A stretch of DNA of 20,949 bases from a candidate division BRC1 bacterium ADurb.BinA292 (GTDB lineage: Bacteria > Sumerlaeota > Sumerlaeia > MVZB01): the NCBI GenBank assembly GCA_002068205.1, contig MVZB01000028.1, positions 1 through 20,949 on the forward strand. Direction: 5' to 3'. Every line of letters starts with the position of its first letter. Position 1 is the first letter of the stretch. A model generated the notes under the pieces. That model made no database searches and was not told where the DNA came from. It was given only the letters and a program-made list of their open reading frames with translations. A program made the position numbers and the translations under genes. This document shows positions 17,009-20,949 of the stretch, in pieces.

Positions 17009-18726
17009 GCATGACCGGCAACGCGCGGGAGCCGCGGGCGGACGGCAAGTATCGTGTCAGCCTCGTCTCGCAGGTGTGGTCCGAGCCGGGCCGGACCGCG
17101 GCGGCGGTGGCGGCATGGGTCGCCGCGGCCGCCGCCGAGGGCGCCGATCTGGTCGCTCTGCCCCAGGAATGCATCCAGACCGCCGGCGAGCCCATCCCGG
17201 GTCCGGCCAGCCAGGCCCTCGCCGACCTGGCGCGGCGCCACCAGGTCTGGCTGATCGGCAACCTGCGCGAACGCGCCGGCGGCCGCACCTACCTCACGTC
17301 GCTGCTCTTCGACCGCGCCGGCCGGCTCGCGGGCCGCTACCGCAAGTCGCACAAGCTCCCCGACGAAGACATCGACCTGGGAGATGAGTTGCCGGTCTTC
17401 GAAACCGAGCTCGGCCGCGTCGCCCTGCGCATCGGCACCGACCGGCACTTCCCCGACATCGATCATGTCTACGCCCTCCAGGGGGCCGACTTCATTTTCT
17501 GGGCGCAGGCCCCCGAGCCGATCGAGGACGAGTACCTGCAAGATGCCCCGGCGATCGGCCGCGCCCTCGATTATCGCGTCATGATCGCCTGCGCGCGCTA
17601 TGCCGGCTCGACCCCGTACTTCCTGCCCGGCAATTTCCCCCCCTATCGCGGCTGCCCGGTCGGGCGCTCCTGGCTGATCGACCGCGACGGCCAGCGGCTG
17701 GCCTGCACCGCGCGGATTGGCGGCGGCGTCGCCACGGCCACGGTCGAGCCGCGGCGATCGCCCGAGCTCCGCGGCCGCCCCGACTCCAACCCCGCCTTCG
17801 CCCTGCTGACGCAACCGGTTCAGCCGCCGCCGGCGCGGAACTACCCGCGGCGCCGCATCCGGCTCACCCTCGTGGAGGGCGACCTGGGCATCGACGAGAT
17901 CGAAGAGCGCCTCGACCAGGCCGGCCGCCTGGGCTCGGACCTCGTCGGCCTCTACGAATTCGAGTGGATCACGGCCCACGGGCCCCGGCCGGCCAGCGAG
18001 GTGCTTGAGCGCCAGACGGCGGACGCCGCCGAGCGGCTGCGGCGCATCGCCGCGCGCGCCCGCGACCACGCCATGTATGTCGTTGTCGCCGGCGTCATTC
18101 GCCGCCGCGAACGCAACGAGGCCCTGATCTTCGACCGCTCCGGCGAACTGCTCGGCGTCTACACCAAGATCCGCACGACCTACGCCGAGCAGGTCATCGG
18201 CCAGGAGACCCCCGTCTTCGAGACCGATTTCGGCCGCATCGCCGTCCGCATCTGCGCCGACGAAGGCTGCCCCGAACTCGAACGCTGTTACAGCCTGCTC
18301 GGCGCCGACATCGTCCTCTCGCCGAGCCAGAGCTGGAGCCCCGACCCCGTCACGCGCGATCAGCGCGACTGCGCGCGCGCCATGGACGGCGGGTTCTTCC
18401 TGCTAGAAACGACCCATCCGTCCAGCGCGGCGCGCCACCGCAGCCGGATCATCGACCCCTGCGGCGTCGTCATCGCGCGCTCGGCGCACCATCGCGCCGG
18501 TCTGGTCACGGCCGAAGTGGATCTGGACCGCGACCGCCCCCTGCGCGCGATTCGCAAGTGGCGTCCCGCGCCGCCAATCCCCTTCGAGGATCATCCCAGT
18601 TGGCCCACCGTGTCGTATCCGGATGAGCTGCCCGAAACCGCAAACGATCTTCAGGAGACAATTCGGCGCCAGCGGCGGCCGGAACTTTACGGCGCGCTGA
18701 AGCAGGTCGCCGCCGCGGTTCAATAG
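17005..18726 (+). CDS. Double-domain carbon-nitrogen hydrolase (nitrilase superfamily)
   Basis: This protein of about 573 residues contains two nitrilase-superfamily domains in tandem. Numbering here is from the ATG at 17011. Domain 1 (about 14-250) has Glu53 in LPQECIQ and Lys112 in YRKSHK, but ALRIGTDRHFPD has Gly142 where the nucleophilic cysteine should be. Domain 2 (about 282-530) has Glu316 in GLYEFEW, Lys386 in YTKIRTT, and Cys415 in AVRICADEGCPE, a complete Glu-Lys-Cys triad. Domain 2 should thus hydrolyse an amide or nitrile, while domain 1 is probably structural or substrate-binding. The GTG at 17005 is preferred: GAAGGA sits 6 bases before it and it overlaps the oxidoreductase stop. 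The ATG at 17011 is the alternative. Substrate unknown; pairing with the oxidoreductase suggests a two-step pathway on an N-containing sugar or polyol. Confidence 0.88.
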   Translation: MSMTGNAREPRADGKYRVSLVSQVWSEPGRTAAAVAAWVAAAAAEGADLVALPQECIQTAGEPIPGPASQALADLARRHQVWLIGNLRERAGGRTYLTSLLFDRAGRLAGRYRKSHKLPDEDIDLGDELPVFETELGRVALRIGTDRHFPDIDHVYALQGADFIFWAQAPEPIEDEYLQDAPAIGRALDYRVMIACARYAGSTPYFLPGNFPPYRGCPVGRSWLIDRDGQRLACTARIGGGVATATVEPRRSPELRGRPDSNPAFALLTQPVQPPPARNYPRRRIRLTLVEGDLGIDEIEERLDQAGRLGSDLVGLYEFEWITAHGPRPASEVLERQTADAAERLRRIAARARDHAMYVVVAGVIRRRERNEALIFDRSGELLGVYTKIRTTYAEQVIGQETPVFETDFGRIAVRICADEGCPELERCYSLLGADIVLSPSQSWSPDPVTRDQRDCARAMDGGFFLLETTHPSSAARHRSRIIDPCGVVIARSAHHRAGLVTAEVDLDRDRPLRAIRKWRPAPPIPFEDHPSWPTVSYPDELPETANDLQETIRRQRRPELYGALKQVAAAVQ

Positions 18727-18876
18727 CCGGCTCGCCCATCGCCGCTTTCGCGTTTTCACTCAACTGGATCTTCCCGCAAACAGCCTCGTCCTCATCGGGT
18801 GCATTGCGTCGGTTTGGCTTGAAAAACCCCGGGCGCTGTCGCATCGTGTGTGCGGCTGTCCGCCGTGCATCCCGCC

Positions 18877-18891
18877 GTCTTCCAGGAAGAC
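18877..18891. promoter_or_regulatory. Perfect 15-bp palindrome before apt
   Basis: gtcttcc-a-ggaagac is symmetric around one base and lies 20 bp upstream of the apt ATG. The single-base centre makes a hairpin unlikely, so a dimeric DNA-binding protein site is the more natural reading. No regulator is identified. Confidence 0.3.
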
Positions 18892-18911
18892 CTTCCCGGA
18901 GCCTCCTTGCG

Positions 18912-19424
18912 ATGGACCTCTGCCGTTATATCCGCGACGTGCCCGACTTCCCCCAGCCGGGCATCCTGTTCAAGGACATCACCCCGCTGCTGGCCGACCC
19001 CGCGGCATTCCGCTACGTGATCGACCAGTTCGTCCCGCGCTATGCCGCGCGCGGCATCGACCGCGTCGTCGGCATCGAATCGCGCGGGTTCCTGTTCGCT
19101 GCGCCGGTGGCGCTGGCGCTGCAGGCGAAGTTTTCCCCCGCCCGCAAACCGGGCAAACTCCCCTACAAAACCGTCGAGGAATCCTACACGCTGGAATACG
19201 GGACCAACACGATCGCGCTGCACGAGGACGGGATCGGCCGCGGCGAGAAAGTCCTCGTCGTCGACGACCTGATCGCGACCGGGGGGACGCTCGCCGCCAC
19301 CTGCAACCTGGTGGAGCATCTCGGCGGCCAGGTCGAGGAAGTCGCGACCTTGATCGAGCTGACGTTCCTCAAGGGGCGCGACCTGCTGGCCGGCCGGCCG
19401 TTCTTCACGCTGCTGCAGTTCTGA
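18912..19424 (+). CDS. apt: Adenine phosphoribosyltransferase
   Basis: This 170-residue cytoplasmic purine-salvage enzyme converts adenine and PRPP to AMP and pyrophosphate. The family N-terminus is clear (YIRDVPDFPQPGILFKDITP), followed by VVGIESRGFLFAAPVALAL, KLPYKTVEESYTLEYGTNTI, and the PRPP-binding loop VLVVDDLIATGGTLAA near residues 115-130. The length is the family standard. The ATG at 18912 begins two residues before the conserved core, and GGAG stands about 11 bases ahead. The preceding 185 bp carry no gene. The stop is 25 bp from the convergent pyrB stop. Confidence 0.95.
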   Translation: MDLCRYIRDVPDFPQPGILFKDITPLLADPAAFRYVIDQFVPRYAARGIDRVVGIESRGFLFAAPVALALQAKFSPARKPGKLPYKTVEESYTLEYGTNTIALHEDGIGRGEKVLVVDDLIATGGTLAATCNLVEHLGGQVEEVATLIELTFLKGRDLLAGRPFFTLLQF

Positions 19425-19449
19425 AATCGTCCGTCGCCACGGCGCCGCT

Positions 19450-20400
19450 TCAGTCCCGCTGGCTCGATGGCAGATTCCCCGCCAGCAGGTAGAGCACGGC
19501 CATCCGCACCGCCACGCCGTTGGTGACCTGCTCGTTGATCACCGAGTGCGGTCCGTCGGCGACTTCCTGATCGATCTCCACCCCGCGGTTGACCGGCCCC
19601 GGGTGCATGATCATGATGTCGGGCTTGAGCGACTTGAGCCGTTCCCGCGTGATGCCGTAGAGCAACCGGTACTCGCGGATCGACGGGAAGAAATTGGTGT
19701 TCATCCGCTCGCGCTGGATCCGCAGGATGTTGATCACGTCGGCGTCGCGGATCCCTTCCATCAGTTGGTGCGTCACGCGGACGCCGAACTGCGCGAAGGT
19801 GCGCGGCACCAGCGTCGAGGGGCCGACCAGCGTGACCTCCGCCCCCAGTTTCGTCAGCGCCTGGATGTTGCTGCGCGCGACGCGGCTGTGCAGGATGTCG
19901 CCGACGATCGCCACCTTCAGCCCCTCGAAGCCCCCCTTTTTCTCCTGGATCGTGTAGGCGTCCAGCAGCCCCTGCGTCGGGTGCTCGTGCGTGCCGTCGC
20001 CGGCGTTGATCACACTGGCGCGGACCCGCCGCGACAGCAGGTGCGGCGCCCCCGACTCGGGATGGCGCATCACAATGAGGTCGATCCCCATCGCCTCGAT
20101 CGTCCGCGCCGTGTCGATCAGGGTCTCGCCCTTGTTGACGCTGCTGGTTGCGATCGAAAAGCTGACCGTATCGGCCGAGAGCCGCTTGGCGGCCAGTTCG
20201 AACGACGTTCGCGTGCGCGTGGAGTTCTCGAAAAACAGCGTGCAGACGGTCTTGCCGCGCAGGGCCGGGACCTTCTTGATCGAGCGGGTGAAAACTTCCT
20301 TGAAGCCGCGCGCATTCTCCAGAATCAGATGGATCTCGCGCGCCGACAACGACTCCACGTCGAGCAGATGACGGTGAGAAAGCGTGGTCGCGTCACTCAT
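19450..20400 (-). CDS. pyrB: Aspartate carbamoyltransferase catalytic subunit
   Basis: This 316-residue enzyme of de novo pyrimidine synthesis joins carbamoyl phosphate and aspartate to give carbamoyl aspartate. The carbamoyl-phosphate motif FFENSTRTRTSFE (Ser-Thr-Arg-Thr-Arg at 60-64) and HPTQGLLDAYT at 140-150 are present. The 80s-loop SSVNKGETLIDTARTIEAMG and the aspartate-domain phrases MHPGPVNRGVEI and QVTNGVAVRMAVLYLL are also intact. The ATG at 20400 is taken as start. The next upstream codon is TTG, which could also be read, and no strong ribosome site decides. No pyrI or dihydroorotase gene lies in the window. The gene converges on apt and diverges from the glycosyltransferase. Confidence 0.95.
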   Translation of the reverse strand: MSDATTLSHRHLLDVESLSAREIHLILENARGFKEVFTRSIKKVPALRGKTVCTLFFENSTRTRTSFELAAKRLSADTVSFSIATSSVNKGETLIDTARTIEAMGIDLIVMRHPESGAPHLLSRRVRASVINAGDGTHEHPTQGLLDAYTIQEKKGGFEGLKVAIVGDILHSRVARSNIQALTKLGAEVTLVGPSTLVPRTFAQFGVRVTHQLMEGIRDADVINILRIQRERMNTNFFPSIREYRLLYGITRERLKSLKPDIMIMHPGPVNRGVEIDQEVADGPHSVINEQVTNGVAVRMAVLYLLAGNLPSSQRD

Positions 20401-20534
20401 CAAGAGCGCATCATGGCAAGCCGTGGGCGGGAAATCAATGGCGGATTCCGCCCGAAATGCGCATGCTGGTCAGGCAACCGCTCGCCCTCGCCCCTCGCGG
20501 CCGCGACCCATCCCTCTGGACCCGAAAGGCCCCG

Positions 20535-20949
20535 ATGCCCGCCCGCCCGTTGCGCGTTCTGCAGGTGACTTCCACCTCCCTGATGGGTGGCGCCGAACAG
20601 ATGGTGATGCACCTGGTGCGCCACGCCGACCCCGCCCGGATCCAGCCCGACGTCCTCACCCTGATGGGGCCGGGCGACCTGGCCGTGCTGGCGATGCAGG
20701 CCGGCGTCGAGTCGCACAACTGGGCGCTGCGGCGCATGGCCGATCCCCGGCTCCTGCGGCGGATGCAGCTTTTTCTCCGCGCCGGGCGCTACGATCTGGT
20801 CCACACCTACGGCCTGCGCGCCGACCTGGCGACGCGCTGGGTCGCCAACGGGATGCAGCTGCCGTTGATCTCCTCGATCTCGTCGGTCGATCCGTGGCGG
20901 CGCCGGCCGCACGTCTGGCTCGACCGGCTGACGGCCGACGGCGTCAGCG
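20535..20949 (+). CDS. GT4-type glycosyltransferase, 5' part only
   Basis: The first 138 codons are visible and the gene runs off the window. The N-terminus RVLQVTSTSLMGGAEQMVMH carries the glycine-rich GGAE loop (18-21) of GT-B glycosyltransferases. VHTYGLRADLATRWV is in the place of the usual HtHg-type motif. The donor-binding C-terminal domain is outside the window, so donor and acceptor cannot be stated. It probably acts on cell-surface polysaccharide or glycolipid. GAAAGG stands 6 bases before the ATG at 20535, supporting the start. The 134-bp gap to pyrB holds any divergent promoters; none is clear. Confidence 0.8.
   Translation, partial: MPARPLRVLQVTSTSLMGGAEQMVMHLVRHADPARIQPDVLTLMGPGDLAVLAMQAGVESHNWALRRMADPRLLRRMQLFLRAGRYDLVHTYGLRADLATRWVANGMQLPLISSISSVDPWRRRPHVWLDRLTADGVS

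Overview
The window is GC-rich bacterial chromosomal DNA with dense, mostly short-spaced genes. The sdhCAB operon encodes the cytochrome b558 type of succinate dehydrogenase / fumarate reductase, with a single fused membrane anchor and no SdhD. It sits beside a TreT-type trehalose synthase, a GH38 alpha-mannosidase and palindromic intergenic hairpins. This mixture suggests an uncultured lineage near the Planctomycetota, Hydrogenedentota or Sumerlaeota. That placement is an impression, because no rRNA or strong phylogenetic marker is present.

Region 1 (107-6434, all minus strand) is a trehalose/maltose-type locus. Read in its own direction it encodes a DUF5752-like protein, TreT trehalose glycosyltransferring synthase (4-bp overlap), a solute-binding lipoprotein, a thioredoxin-domain (TlpA-like) protein, and two sugar ABC permeases of MalF and MalG type (4-bp overlap). 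The binding-protein gene is broken: an in-frame stop and a scrambled stretch separate its N-terminal part from a recognisable C-terminal tail. No ABC ATPase is seen; it may lie outside the window or be shared.

Region 2 (6699-10220, plus strand) has a HAD phosphatase and a 926-residue GH38 alpha-mannosidase. A convergent pair follows on the minus strand, an ECF sigma factor and a small zinc-finger anti-sigma protein (10453-11307). Three compact hairpins lie between the mannosidase and the anti-sigma gene.

Region 3 (11722-15107, plus strand) is sdhC-sdhA-sdhB. It is preceded by a 414-bp intergenic region with a candidate promoter, a GC hairpin and low-complexity sequence. A type II toxin-antitoxin pair (AF2212-like antitoxin and PIN-domain toxin) follows at 15270-15904.

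Region 4 (16013-20949) has a Gfo/Idh/MocA oxidoreductase translationally coupled to a double-domain nitrilase whose first domain has lost its cysteine. Adenine phosphoribosyltransferase (apt), convergent pyrB, and the start of a GT4 glycosyltransferase cut by the window edge follow.

The best candidates for something undescribed are the DUF5752-TreT-transporter locus with its embedded thioredoxin protein, and the oxidoreductase/double-nitrilase pair.
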